NCBI RefSeq assembly: GCF_021412585.1
Contig: NZ_JAKCMI010000019.1
Coordinates: 62,001 to 126,000, forward strand
Length of the DNA: 64,000 nucleotides
DNA from: Halomonas alkalisoli
GTDB lineage: Bacteria > Pseudomonadota > Gammaproteobacteria > Pseudomonadales > Halomonadaceae
Direction of reading: 5' to 3'
The translations under genes were made by a program, and so were the position numbers. Positions 29,049 to 37,561 of this stretch are shown here, piece after piece. Each line of letters opens with the position of its first letter. Positions within the stretch are counted from its first letter, which is position 1. The notes beneath the pieces were generated by a model that searched no databases, was not told where the DNA came from, and worked only from the letters and a program-made list of their open reading frames with translations.

Positions 29049-30680
29049 ATGCAGCGGTTCCTGGCCGATGGCACCTTCCTGCGCGTCTACCTGGCCCTGG
29101 CCCTGGCGCTGCTGCTGACCTTCGGCCTGGCCCTGATGGGCCTGGCCCTGGTCGATCGGGTGCGTATCGAACAGTACCGCGAGCAGCTGGCCGAAGCACC
29201 GCTGCTGCTGTTGACCCGAAAGGTCGCTGGCCTGCCGGCGAACGAGCGTGGTGACTGGCTGACCCAGCAATCCGATCGGCTCGACATGCGCCTTTCCCTG
29301 CGCAGCCCCGACGACGCCGGCCTGGGCTGGTTCGAGCGGCGGCGCCTGGAGCGTGGCAGCGTCCTGGTCAAGCCGGAAGATGGCGAGAACTGGCGCCTCT
29401 ATCGCCGCATAGCCGGGGAATACCGGGTGCTCGAGGCGCGCCTGTCCGGGCTCAATGAGCGCCAGCTGCGTGGCCTGGCCCAGATGCTGGGGGACTGGTT
29501 GGCCGAGGTGGAAGGCGACGTCCGTCAGCGGCGGCTGGCCAGCGTGACTACCGATGCCCTGCCGATCCACCTCAGCGACCTGGCTCCGGAGGGGCTCGAC
29601 AGTCCCCAGCTCTCGCGCCTGCGCGAGGGCGAACTGGTGATACGCCTGCTGCCGGGCCACTGGGCGCTGACGGTCTATCTTTCCGTGCCGGCGCAGAATG
29701 GCGGCCGACAGTGGCTATCGATCGGCCCGGTCTCGGCGCTGGAACCGACACCCATTTCCCTGTTGCTGCTGGTGCTGGTGATCATGCTGGCCGTGCTGGC
29801 AGCGATCATCTATCTCATCGTGCGTGGCGTCGAAGCCCGCCTGGCCCGCCTGGAGCTGGCCGCCGGTCGCATTGCCAGTGGCCGACTCGACACACGGGTC
29901 AAGGTCGACGGCGGTGGCTTCATCGGCCGGGTGGGCATGGCCTTCAACGCCATGGCGGCTCAGGTGCAGTCGCTGCTGCGCTCCCAGCAGGAGATGATTC
30001 GCGCCGTATCCCACGAATTGCGCACACCCGTCGCCCGGATTCGCTTCGCCGTGCAGATGGTCGAGGACATGACCGACGACCCGGCCGTCCATCGGCAGCT
30101 GCATGGCATCGACGGCGATATCGAGGAGCTCGACCAGCTTATCGATGAGATCCTCACCTATGCCCGCCTCGACAGCGGCATCGTCAACGGCACCGAGCTG
30201 CAGCGTGCCGTCGTCGACTGTCGCGCCATGGCCAGGCGGGTGCTCGATACCCTGGCGCCCCTGCACGGCCACCTTCACCTGGAGCTGGCGCCCGGCCCCG
30301 AGGTGGAGGTCCTTGCCGATTCGCGTTATCTGCAGCGGGCGCTGCAGAACCTGGTGGCCAATGCCTGCCGACACGCCCGTTCCCGTGTGCTGGTACGCCT
30401 CACGGTGGAGGCGCGGCTGGTGCGGCTGGATATCGAGGATGATGGCCCGGGTGTCCCGGAGAGCGAGCGTCAGGCGATCTTCAAGCCCTTCGCCCGGCTC
30501 GATGACAGCCGCACGCGTCGCTCGGGCGGCTATGGGCTGGGGCTCTCCATCGTCCAGAAGGTCATGGCCTGGCACGGCGGCAGCGTGGTGGTGGACGACA
30601 GCCAGGAGCTGGGGGGCGCGCGCTTCTCGCTGCTGCTGCCGATCCCCAGGGAGGCCGCGTTGCCCGTCAAGCCGGCCTGA
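29049..30680 (+). CDS. Sensor histidine kinase, RstB-like
   Basis: The 543-residue inner-membrane kinase has TM1 (residues ~14-35), a ~200-residue periplasmic sensor region, TM2 (~233-258, LLLLVLVIMLAVLAAIIYLI), a HAMP domain, and a HisKA domain with phospho-accepting His in AVSHELRTPVARIRF. The HATPase_c domain has N box LQNLVANACRHA, G1 DDGPGVP and G2 GGYGLGLSIV. The ending LGGARFSLLLP closely resembles E. coli RstB. Its 3' end overlaps the convergent metR gene by 14 bp. Confidence 0.9.
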   Translation: MQRFLADGTFLRVYLALALALLLTFGLALMGLALVDRVRIEQYREQLAEAPLLLLTRKVAGLPANERGDWLTQQSDRLDMRLSLRSPDDAGLGWFERRRLERGSVLVKPEDGENWRLYRRIAGEYRVLEARLSGLNERQLRGLAQMLGDWLAEVEGDVRQRRLASVTTDALPIHLSDLAPEGLDSPQLSRLREGELVIRLLPGHWALTVYLSVPAQNGGRQWLSIGPVSALEPTPISLLLLVLVIMLAVLAAIIYLIVRGVEARLARLELAAGRIASGRLDTRVKVDGGGFIGRVGMAFNAMAAQVQSLLRSQQEMIRAVSHELRTPVARIRFAVQMVEDMTDDPAVHRQLHGIDGDIEELDQLIDEILTYARLDSGIVNGTELQRAVVDCRAMARRVLDTLAPLHGHLHLELAPGPEVEVLADSRYLQRALQNLVANACRHARSRVLVRLTVEARLVRLDIEDDGPGVPESERQAIFKPFARLDDSRTRRSGGYGLGLSIVQKVMAWHGGSVVVDDSQELGGARFSLLLPIPREAALPVKPA

Positions 30681-31581
30681 TGCCTTCCAGCACCGCGAAC
30701 GACGTCTCCCGCGCGGTGCGCAGGAAGTCTTCCATCCAGGGCTGGTCGCGGCTCTCTTCCCGAATGGCGGCATACAGCGTGCTCCACATCCCCTCTTCGC
30801 CCAGTGCCACCGCCTTCACATAGTCCCGTTCCAGGTACTCGGTCAACGCCCAGTTGGGCAGCGCGCAGACCCCGCGTCCGCTGGCGACCAGCTGCATCAT
30901 CATGATGGTCAACTCGGCCGTGCGAAGCTCTCGTGGCCTGACCCCGGCGGGGTCGAGGAACTGGGTAAAGACATCCAGCCGGCTGTGCTCCACCGGGTAG
31001 GTGATCAGCGTCTCCTCGGCGAGGTCCTGGGGAACCACGAAGGCGCGGTCGGCCAGCGGGTGCTGGCGAGCCACCGCCAGCAGGCCCTGATAGCGGAACA
31101 GCGGCTCGTAGTAGACCCCGGGCAGTGTCTGCGGGTCGGCGGTGATCACCAGGTCGAGCTGCTCCCGGGCCAGCGCTGGCAGCGGGTCGAAGTGGTGGCC
31201 GCCGGGGATGTCGATCTCGACCTCCGGCCAGTGATCGCGGAAGTGATCGATGGTCGGCATCAGCCATTGGAAACAGCTGTGGCATTCGATGGCCATGTGC
31301 AGCCGGCCTGGCTCATGGCCGACCAGCCTCGCCAGGTCCCGCTCGGCCATGCGTACCAGCGGCAGGACCTGTTCGGCCAGCGCCAGCAGGCGCTGGCCCG
31401 CACGGGTGAACTCCACCGGGCGGGACTTGCGCACGAACAGCTGGCTACCCAGGCGCTCCTCCAGATCCTTGATCTGGTGCGAGAGCGCGGACTGGGTCAG
31501 GTGTACCCGTTCTGCGGCTTCCACCAGGGAACCCGCGTCACGCAGGGCAATCAGGGTGCGCAGGTGGCGTAATTCAAGCAT
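30667..31581 (-). CDS. metR: LysR-type regulator of methionine genes
   Basis: The 304-residue protein has the LysR N-terminal HTH (LRTLIALRDAGSLVEAAERV and SALSHQIKDLEERLG) and the MetR-like effector domain (CHSCFQWLMPTIDHFR and HHFDPLPAL). MetR activates metE and other genes with homocysteine as coactivator. It is divergent from metE, with a perfect MetR box 3 bp from its start codon, so it probably also controls itself. Confidence 0.95.
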   Translation of the reverse strand: MLELRHLRTLIALRDAGSLVEAAERVHLTQSALSHQIKDLEERLGSQLFVRKSRPVEFTRAGQRLLALAEQVLPLVRMAERDLARLVGHEPGRLHMAIECHSCFQWLMPTIDHFRDHWPEVEIDIPGGHHFDPLPALAREQLDLVITADPQTLPGVYYEPLFRYQGLLAVARQHPLADRAFVVPQDLAEETLITYPVEHSRLDVFTQFLDPAGVRPRELRTAELTIMMMQLVASGRGVCALPNWALTEYLERDYVKAVALGEEGMWSTLYAAIREESRDQPWMEDFLRTARETSFAVLEGIRPA

Positions 31582-31583
31582 GA

Positions 31584-31596
31584 TGAATCCATTTCA
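31584..31596. promoter_or_regulatory. MetR binding site between metR and metE
   Basis: TGAATCCATTTCA is a perfect fit to the MetR consensus TGAA-N5-TTCA. It lies 86 bp upstream of the metE start and 3 bp from the metR start codon. Confidence 0.85.
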
Positions 31597-31682
31597 TGTT
31601 TTTGATTAGTATGTTTAGTTTGATTCACCAGAGGTGGCCGGCGAGACTACTCTGCATTCATTCATGTAGAAGAGACATCATC

Positions 31683-33983
31683 ATGACATTAGCTCATATA
31701 TCTGGCTATCCGCGAATCGGCGGCGGTCGCGAGCTGAAGCACGCCGTCGAGGCCTACTGGCGCGGTGAGATTGACCGCGAGGCGCTGGAGTCCACCGGCC
31801 GTGAGCTTCGTCGTAGCCACTGGCAGGTGCAGCGAGAGGCGGGGCTCGATCTGGTCACGGTGGGAGACTTCGCCTTCTACGACCACGTGCTCAACGTCTC
31901 CACGCTGCTGGGCGCCGTGCCACCGCGGTTTGGTGCCAACGAGGAAGTCGCCGCCGGCGAAGTCGATCTGGACACCACCTTCCGCATGGCGCGTGGCCGG
32001 GCCCCCAGCGGTGAGCCCGCCGCCGCCTGCGAAATGACCAAGTACTTCGATACCAACTACCACTACCTGGTCCCTGAGCTGCACGCGGGGCAGCGCTTCC
32101 AGCTCGCCAGCAGCCGGCTGTTCGACGAGGTGGCCGAGGCCCGTGACGCCGGTCACCCGGTCAAGGTGGTGCTGACCGGTCCCCTGACCTGGCTGTGGCT
32201 GGCCAAGGAGAAGGGCGACGAGGCGTTCGATCGCCTGTCGCTGCTCGATGCCGTGTTGCCGGTCTACGGCGAGATCCTGGCTCGGCTTGCCGACCAGGGG
32301 GTGACGTGGGTACAGCTCGATGAACCGGCGCTGGTCCAGGACCTGCCCAGGGAGTGGAAGCAGGCCTTCGAGTCGGCCTACAACACGCTACGCAACGCGC
32401 CGGTCAAGCTGATGGTGGCGAGCTACTTCGGCGGGCTTGGCGACAACCTGCAGCTGGCGGTCAGCCTGCCTGTGGATGGCCTGCATATCGATGTGGTTCG
32501 GGATCCCGGCCAGCTGACCACGGTGATCGACAACCTGCCTGGCTACAAGGTGCTCTCGGTGGGGGCCATCGATGGACGCAACATCTGGCGGGCCGACCTG
32601 GCGGTGCTGCGTGAGCGGCTCGCCGGTGCCCGCATGCGCCTGGGCGAGCGGCTCTGGGTGGCACCCTCCTGCTCACTGCTGCATGTGCCGGTGGACCTGG
32701 ACGCCGAGACCGATCTGGATGAGGAGCTCAGGAGCTGGTTCGCCTTTGCCCGCCAGAAGCTCGACGAGACGGTGACCCTGTCGCGACTGCTGGACAACCG
32801 CGCCACCGCCGAGGATCGCGGACGGCTCGAGGCCGCCACCGCGGCGCTGGACGCTCGTCGCGAATCGCCGCGAATCCACAAGCCGGCCGTGGCCGAGCGG
32901 CTGGCCGGCATCGCCGAGGGCGACACTCGCCGTGCCGGTGCCTACCCCGAGCGGGCCCGGCAGCAGCGGCGCGCGCTGGACCTGCCGCTGTTTCCCACCA
33001 CCACCATCGGCTCCTTTCCGCAGACCGCCGAGATTCGTGCGGCCCGGCGAGCCTTCAAGGCCGGCGAGCTGGGCCGTGACGACTACGAAGCGCGCATGCG
33101 CGACGAGATCGCCGATGCGGTGGTACGCCAGGAACGGCTGGGGATCGACATGCTGGTGCATGGCGAGGCCGAGCGTAACGACATGGTGGAGTACTTCGGC
33201 GAGCAGCTCGAGGGCTACGTCTTTACCCGCTTCGGCTGGGTGCAGAGCTATGGTTCACGCTGCGTCAAGCCGCCGGTTATCGTGGGCGACGTGGCGCGTC
33301 CGGCGGCGATGACGGTGCGCTGGAGCGAGTACGCCCAGACGCTCACCGACAGGCCGATGAAGGGCATGCTCACGGGCCCCGTGACCATGCTGCAGTGGTC
33401 CTTCGTGCGAGACGACCAGCCCCGCTCGACCACCTGTCGCCAGATCGCCCTGGCGCTGCGCGACGAGGTGGCCGACCTGGAGGCGGCGGGCATTCCGGCC
33501 ATCCAGATCGACGAGCCGGCGCTGCGTGAAGGGCTGCCGCTGCGGCGCGGCGAATGGCCGGCCTATCTCGACTGGGCGGTGGCCTGTTTCCGCCTGACCG
33601 CCGCCGTGGCTCGGGATGAGACCCAGATCCACACCCACATGTGCTATTCGGAGTTCAACGACATCATCGCCGCCATCGCCGCCCTGGACGCCGACGTGAT
33701 CACCATCGAGACGTCGCGCTCGGACATGGAACTGCTCGATGTCTTCCAGGACTTCGCCTACCCCAACGAGATCGGCCCCGGGGTCTATGACATTCACTCG
33801 CCCAACATTCCCCAGGTGGACTGGATGGTGCAGCTGATGGAGAAGGCCGCCGAGCGGATCCCGGCCGAGCGGCTGTGGGTCAATCCCGATTGCGGCCTCA
33901 AGACGCGCGGCTGGGCCGAGGTGGAGCCGGCCCTGGCCAACATGGTCGAGGCGGCCCGGGAGCTGCGCCGACGCCACGGCTGA
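31683..33983 (+). CDS. metE: Cobalamin-independent methionine synthase
   Basis: MetE transfers the methyl group of 5-methyltetrahydropteroyl-triglutamate to homocysteine. ATG 31683 gives 766 residues, the usual length, starting [19 protein letters not shown]. The two-barrel architecture is complete. Zinc ligands of the C-terminal domain are seen in [11 protein letters not shown] and [11 protein letters not shown], and substrate motifs [10 protein letters not shown] and DIHSPNIP are intact. It is controlled with metR through the shared intergenic site. Confidence 0.97.
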   Translation: MTLAHISGYPRIGGGRELKHAVEAYWRGEIDREALESTGRELRRSHWQVQREAGLDLVTVGDFAFYDHVLNVSTLLGAVPPRFGANEEVAAGEVDLDTTFRMARGRAPSGEPAAACEMTKYFDTNYHYLVPELHAGQRFQLASSRLFDEVAEARDAGHPVKVVLTGPLTWLWLAKEKGDEAFDRLSLLDAVLPVYGEILARLADQGVTWVQLDEPALVQDLPREWKQAFESAYNTLRNAPVKLMVASYFGGLGDNLQLAVSLPVDGLHIDVVRDPGQLTTVIDNLPGYKVLSVGAIDGRNIWRADLAVLRERLAGARMRLGERLWVAPSCSLLHVPVDLDAETDLDEELRSWFAFARQKLDETVTLSRLLDNRATAEDRGRLEAATAALDARRESPRIHKPAVAERLAGIAEGDTRRAGAYPERARQQRRALDLPLFPTTTIGSFPQTAEIRAARRAFKAGELGRDDYEARMRDEIADAVVRQERLGIDMLVHGEAERNDMVEYFGEQLEGYVFTRFGWVQSYGSRCVKPPVIVGDVARPAAMTVRWSEYAQTLTDRPMKGMLTGPVTMLQWSFVRDDQPRSTTCRQIALALRDEVADLEAAGIPAIQIDEPALREGLPLRRGEWPAYLDWAVACFRLTAAVARDETQIHTHMCYSEFNDIIAAIAALDADVITIETSRSDMELLDVFQDFAYPNEIGPGVYDIHSPNIPQVDWMVQLMEKAAERIPAERLWVNPDCGLKTRGWAEVEPALANMVEAARELRRRHG

Positions 33984-34024
33984 TCCCGCGCCCGGGGCGG
34001 GCATGCTTCGACAGCAAGCGTGAA

Positions 34025-34058
34025 AACAGGCGCCGCGGCCTTCGCCCCGGCGCCTGTT
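34025..34058 (+). terminator. Hairpin after metE
   Basis: AACAGGCGCC (34025-34034) pairs with GGCGCCTGTT (34049-34058) around a 14-nt loop, between metE and the lipoprotein gene. The U-tract is poor, so it may be a weak terminator. Confidence 0.5.
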
Positions 34059-34093
34059 ATGCTGTGTCGGTTTGATACGCCCAAGGAACTGTC

Positions 34094-34822
34094 ATGACGC
34101 TTTGTGGACCCTTTTCCCTTCGCCCAGCGCTGCTGGCTGCCGCTTCGCTGTTGCTGGTCGGCTGTGCCGCTACACCCGTCGACGGGCCGCGTCCCGGCAC
34201 CAGTCAGGTCGCCAGCACCGCGCCGCTGCTGCCTTCGCTGCTCTTTCCCGGTGGCGCCGAGCGCTTCGAGGCCTGGCGCTGCACGCCGCAACAGGATCTG
34301 GTCACCGCCTTTGGCGAGCGCGAGCTGCGGCTGTGGTCCGCCCACGGCGGCTATCGCCTGGCACCGGCGGTGGTGGCCAGCGGTGCGCGCTACCAGCAGG
34401 GCGATCTCAGCTTCTGGAACAAGGGAGGAGACGCGGTGGTGGAGAGCGCCAACGGCCGGCTCGACTGCAGTGCCGACATGGCCCGCTCCCCCCTGACCCG
34501 CGAGCAGCGCCCCGGGGTGATGTTCCACGGCCGCGGCAACGAGCCGGGCTGGCACGTCAATCTGGCGCATGACACCCCAGAACTGACGCTGACGCTGGAC
34601 TATGGTGCGCGGGAGCTGACGCTGCCCTACCGCGTCACCGCGATGGACAACGCCCAGGGGCGCGTGTCCCTGGCCAGCGGCCTGACCGATCAGCCTTTCG
34701 AGCTGTGGCTGGAAGCGAGGGCCTGCTTCGATGACATGAGCGGCGAGCCGTTCCCCGCACGGGTGACCCTGACCATCGAGGGGGAGACGTTGAGAGGGTG
34801 TGGGCAGGGCATCGCGCCTTAG
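34094..34822 (+). CDS. Lipoprotein with MliC-like and COG3650-like segments
   Basis: The 242-residue product has a signal peptide ending in a lipobox (LLVGC, about Cys25). Residues ~60-130 (WRCTPQQDLVTAFGERELRL, then GARYQQGDLSFWNKGGDAVVE) resemble the MliC fold, membrane-bound lysozyme inhibitors that bind c-type lysozyme. The second half (FHGRGNEPGWHVNL, then YRVTAMDN and CFDDMSGEPFPARV) matches a conserved uncharacterised periplasmic domain (COG3650 type). AAGGAACTGTC precedes the ATG. A lysozyme-inhibitor role is inference. Confidence 0.78.
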   Translation: MTLCGPFSLRPALLAAASLLLVGCAATPVDGPRPGTSQVASTAPLLPSLLFPGGAERFEAWRCTPQQDLVTAFGERELRLWSAHGGYRLAPAVVASGARYQQGDLSFWNKGGDAVVESANGRLDCSADMARSPLTREQRPGVMFHGRGNEPGWHVNLAHDTPELTLTLDYGARELTLPYRVTAMDNAQGRVSLASGLTDQPFELWLEARACFDDMSGEPFPARVTLTIEGETLRGCGQGIAP

Positions 34823-34839
34823 GCTTACCTGATTACGAC

Positions 34840-35230
34840 TCAGCAGGCGCGTGGTGGAGGCCGCCGCGTTGGCGGTGATCGTTGGCGTCGGCAACACCGC
34901 CGGGAGGCCTGCGGCCTCCAGTCGTGAGCTGAAGCTACTCCGACAGCGGCGTGGCGACATTGGTGGAGAAAGCAGCTGTTGGAGCGCTGGTCCCCATCGC
35001 GACTGGCGCCGATAGGCGCCTCGGCGGAGGCTGAAAGGTTGGTTGTCGTCGCGAATACCGGCAACACCGCCGGGAGTCCTGCGGCCTCCAGTCGCGAGCT
35101 AAAGCTGCTCCTACAGGGTGGTAGTCGCCTGTTATGGCAGGAAAAGGCAGCTGTAGGAGCGCTCGGTTCGGCGCTCCGAGTTTCCATCGCGACTGGCGCC
35201 GTCAGGCGCCTTGGCGGAGGCCGCAGCGCC
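34840..35230. repeat. Duplicated REP-like intergenic block
   Basis: A unit of about 171-175 bp occurs twice in direct order. GGCAACACCGCCGGGAG is followed by a GGCCTCC hairpin arm at 34890 and 35061; GCAGCTGT[AT]GGAGCGCT occurs at 34972 and 35147; ATCGCGACTGGCGCC plus a second GGCGCC occurs in both. Several short inverted repeats (GGAGGCC/GGCCTCC, GGAGCGC/GCGCTCC, GGCGCC pairs) make it REP-like. The 410-bp gap between the lipoprotein and regulator genes contains nothing else; open frames through it are shadows. Confidence 0.8.
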
Positions 35231-35232
35231 AG

Positions 35233-35892
35233 CTATGAACCTCCTTGCTTGATGATTCGATAGGCGCAGCGTCGTGCCCCCTCCAGCACGTGCTCGACAC
35301 GCTCGACGCTGACGTCCGGGCCCAGCACGGCGCGAAACACCTGCAGTTCGGAGTGGCAGAAGGCCGGGCAGGTGCGGGCGGCGCTGCAGATCGGGCAGTG
35401 ATTCTCGACCAGCAGCAGGCTGCCGTCCGCGTCTTCCTGCCATTCGGCCATATAGCCTTCACGGCTGCGGATCTCGGCCAGGCGCGCGACCCGTGCCGCC
35501 AGGGTCCCGGCATCCGCCAGCTCGCGGCGATAGTGGGCCAGGGTCTCGGCGCCACGCGCCTCCACCAGCCGGTCCAGCGCCGCTTCGCCCAGGGTGTCGC
35601 GCACGCTGACGATCAGCTTGGAGGCGAGCTCGGCGTGGGTGTCGGGAAAGCGGCCGTGGCCGGCCTCGGTGAGTCGCCACTCGATGGCGGGGCGACCGAC
35701 GCCACCCGGTCGCGCACGCTGGGCCACCAGCCCCCGGACAGCGAGCTTGCTCAGCTGTTGGCGGGCGTTCTCGCCGGTGGTGCCGAGCATATCGCCGAGT
35801 TCGGCTGCGGAGTGCGGCCCGCGGGACTTCAGCAGGCGCAGCAGTCGCTCCGCGGCGGTATCAGCCGGTTTTTCATCAGGGTCGCTTGACAT
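35233..35892 (-). CDS. Winged-helix regulator with a C-terminal Cys cluster (SufR-like)
   Basis: The 219-residue protein has an N-terminal HTH (LLRLLKSRGPHSAAELGDML, then ARQQLSKLAVRGLV and GRPAIEWRLT) and a C-terminal domain with Cys in NHCPICSAARTCPAFCHSEL and GARRCAYRI. This arrangement is seen in DeoR/SufR-type regulators that bind an [Fe-S] cluster and sense iron or oxidative stress. ATG 35892 gives the normal length; the upstream open frame runs into the divergent sodB leader. Only 110 bp separate it from sodB, so sodB is a plausible target (inference). Confidence 0.82.
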   Translation of the reverse strand: MSSDPDEKPADTAAERLLRLLKSRGPHSAAELGDMLGTTGENARQQLSKLAVRGLVAQRARPGGVGRPAIEWRLTEAGHGRFPDTHAELASKLIVSVRDTLGEAALDRLVEARGAETLAHYRRELADAGTLAARVARLAEIRSREGYMAEWQEDADGSLLLVENHCPICSAARTCPAFCHSELQVFRAVLGPDVSVERVEHVLEGARRCAYRIIKQGGS

Positions 35893-36002
35893 GGTGCCCG
35901 TTGGAATTAATCTAGTGTATGCTTGGAAAATACCGACGAGGCGGCCAGGAGGCAAGTCCGGATCGCCTCGATTCCCACCGTGAAAGCAAGGAGCAAGACC
36001 CG

Positions 36003-36581
36003 ATGGCATTTGAATTGCCCGCACTGCCCTACGAAAAGAACGCGCTCGAGCCGCACATCTCCGCCGAGACCCTCGAATACCATTACGGCAAGCACCACCA
36101 GGCCTATGTCACCAAGCTCAACGAGCTGGTCGAAGGCACCGACAACGCCAGCAAGTCGCTGGAAGAGATCATCAAGAGCGCGTCAGGCGGCCTGTTCAAC
36201 CAGGCGGCTCAGGTGTGGAACCACACCTTCTACTGGCACTGCCTGTCGCCCAACGGTGGCGGCGAGCCCAGCGGTGCGCTGGCCGAGGCGATCAATGCCA
36301 AGTTCGGCTCCTTCGACAAGTTCAAGGAGACCTTCAACGCCAACGCCGTGGCCAACTTCGGCTCCGGCTGGACCTGGCTGGTCAAGACCGACGATGGCGG
36401 CGTGGATATCGTCAATACCAGCAACGCCGATACCCCCATCGCCCATGGCCAGACCCCGGTACTGACCATCGATGTGTGGGAGCACGCCTACTACATCGAC
36501 TACCGCAACGCCCGTCCCAAGTACCTGGACAGCGTGTGGAACCTGATCAACTGGGATTTCGTCGCCCAGAACTTCAGCTGA
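36003..36581 (+). CDS. sodB: Iron superoxide dismutase
   Basis: SodB converts superoxide to hydrogen peroxide and oxygen in the cytoplasm. The 192-residue protein starts [20 protein letters not shown]. Metal ligands are His27 region ([11 protein letters not shown]), [11 protein letters not shown], and [28 protein letters not shown] with [13 protein letters not shown] fits the Fe-type. ATG 36003 is the canonical start. A strong terminator follows at 36621. Confidence 0.97.
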   Translation: MAFELPALPYEKNALEPHISAETLEYHYGKHHQAYVTKLNELVEGTDNASKSLEEIIKSASGGLFNQAAQVWNHTFYWHCLSPNGGGEPSGALAEAINAKFGSFDKFKETFNANAVANFGSGWTWLVKTDDGGVDIVNTSNADTPIAHGQTPVLTIDVWEHAYYIDYRNARPKYLDSVWNLINWDFVAQNFS

Positions 36582-36620
36582 TACCGGGCGCCATCACGGC
36601 GCCATGAGAAGCTGACAAGG

Positions 36621-36654
36621 GCCCTGCCGCATGCGGCAGGGCTTTTGTGTTTTG
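36621..36654 (+). terminator. Terminator after sodB
   Basis: GCCCTGCCGC and GCGGCAGGGC form a 10-bp perfect stem with an AT turn, followed by TTTTGTGTTTT. Confidence 0.92.
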
Positions 36655-36695
36655 GTGGAATCCTTTCGATTTAATTGTCTTTCTTGGGCGAAATG

Positions 36696-36724
36696 TTGCG
36701 CTTTTATACGATTATTTGGCGCAA
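36696..36724. promoter_or_regulatory. Operator-like inverted repeat upstream of azoR
   Basis: TTGCGC (36696-36701) and GCGCAA (36719-36724) are inverted around 17 AT-rich bases containing TTTATACGAT. They lie about 45 bp before azoR, where a quinone- or redox-responsive repressor could act. No regulator gene is adjacent. Confidence 0.4.
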
Positions 36725-36767
36725 TAGAATGGCGGTCATTGATCGTCATCGTTTCAGGAGAACCGCC

Positions 36768-37376
36768 ATGACCACCCGTGCACTCGTCGTCACTTCTTCC
36801 ATCCTCGGCGCTCAGGGCCAGTCCATTGCCCTGGCCGATCACTTCACCACACGCAGCAATGAGCGGGACACCATCGAGGTTACCCGCCGCGACCTGGTGG
36901 CCGATGAGCTGCCGCACCTTGGTGTCGCCGAGCTTTCCAGCTGGCAGGTGCCGGCGGCGGAGCGCACGCCCGAGCAGCGTACCCTGGCCGAGCGCTCCGA
37001 TGGGCTGATCGACGAGCTGAAGGCGCACGACGTCCTGGTGCTGGCGGTGCCCCTGTACAACATGGGCATTCCCTCCCAGCTCAAGGCCTGGTTCGACCGG
37101 GTGTTGCGTGCCGGTGAAACCTTCCGCTACACCGACAAGGGGCCCCAGGGCCTGGTGGAGGGCAAGCGTGCCGTTATCCTGGCGGCCCGCGGCGGGCAGT
37201 ACGCCGGCACCGAGATGGACAGCCAGACGCCGCATCTCAAGGGCATGCTGGGCCTGATCGGCATCACCGACGTGACGGTGGTGTTCGCCGAGGGGCTGGC
37301 CATGGGGGAGGGGCATCGCGATGCCTCGCTCAAGGAGGCCAGGCAGGCCATCGACGGGCTGGTGGCCGCTCTCTGA
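36768..37376 (+). CDS. azoR: FMN-dependent NADH:quinone oxidoreductase/azoreductase
   Basis: AzoR is a flavodoxin-fold enzyme reducing quinones and azo compounds with NADH. The 202-residue protein has a flavin phosphate loop region near SSILGAQGQSIALAD, VPLYNMGIPSQLKAWFDRVLRAGETFRYT (flavin-binding P-Y/N-x-x-P segment) and AARGGQYAG. AGGAG sits 7 bp before ATG 36768. Upstream in-frame ATGs would add shadow sequence only. It is a single-gene unit closed by the hairpin at 37497. Confidence 0.93.
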   Translation: MTTRALVVTSSILGAQGQSIALADHFTTRSNERDTIEVTRRDLVADELPHLGVAELSSWQVPAAERTPEQRTLAERSDGLIDELKAHDVLVLAVPLYNMGIPSQLKAWFDRVLRAGETFRYTDKGPQGLVEGKRAVILAARGGQYAGTEMDSQTPHLKGMLGLIGITDVTVVFAEGLAMGEGHRDASLKEARQAIDGLVAAL

Positions 37377-37435
37377 GCCATTCAGCCAATGCCGACAGAG
37401 ACCGGTCAAGGAGTATGTCGGCACCGTCCGTCGAA

Positions 37436-37500
37436 GAAATAGTCTGTCGAAATAGCCCGGTGAAATAGTCCGGTGAAATAGTCCGGCGAAATAGCACAGC
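37436..37500. repeat. 13-bp tandem repeat, five copies
   Basis: Units of the form GAAATAGYCYGGT start at 37436, 37449, 37462, 37475 and 37488. The third and fourth are nearly identical; the first and last are diverged. The array is in the convergent space between azoR and the membrane hydrolase gene. Confidence 0.9.
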
Positions 37501-37527
37501 GGGGGCGGCCATGGGCCGCCCCCGCTG
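37497..37527. terminator. Bidirectional hairpin between convergent genes
   Basis: CAGCGGGGGCGGCC (37497-37510) pairs perfectly over 14 bp with 37514-37527 around ATG. It begins inside the last 13-bp repeat unit. No T run. Confidence 0.6.
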
Positions 37528-37561
37528 CGTCGTGCCAGGCCCTCTTGTCGCTAGGCGCCGC

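Noticed and set aside
34979..35263. Open frames across the 34.8-35.2 kb gap
   Set aside because: They run through the duplicated repeat modules, lack ribosome-binding sites and family resemblance.
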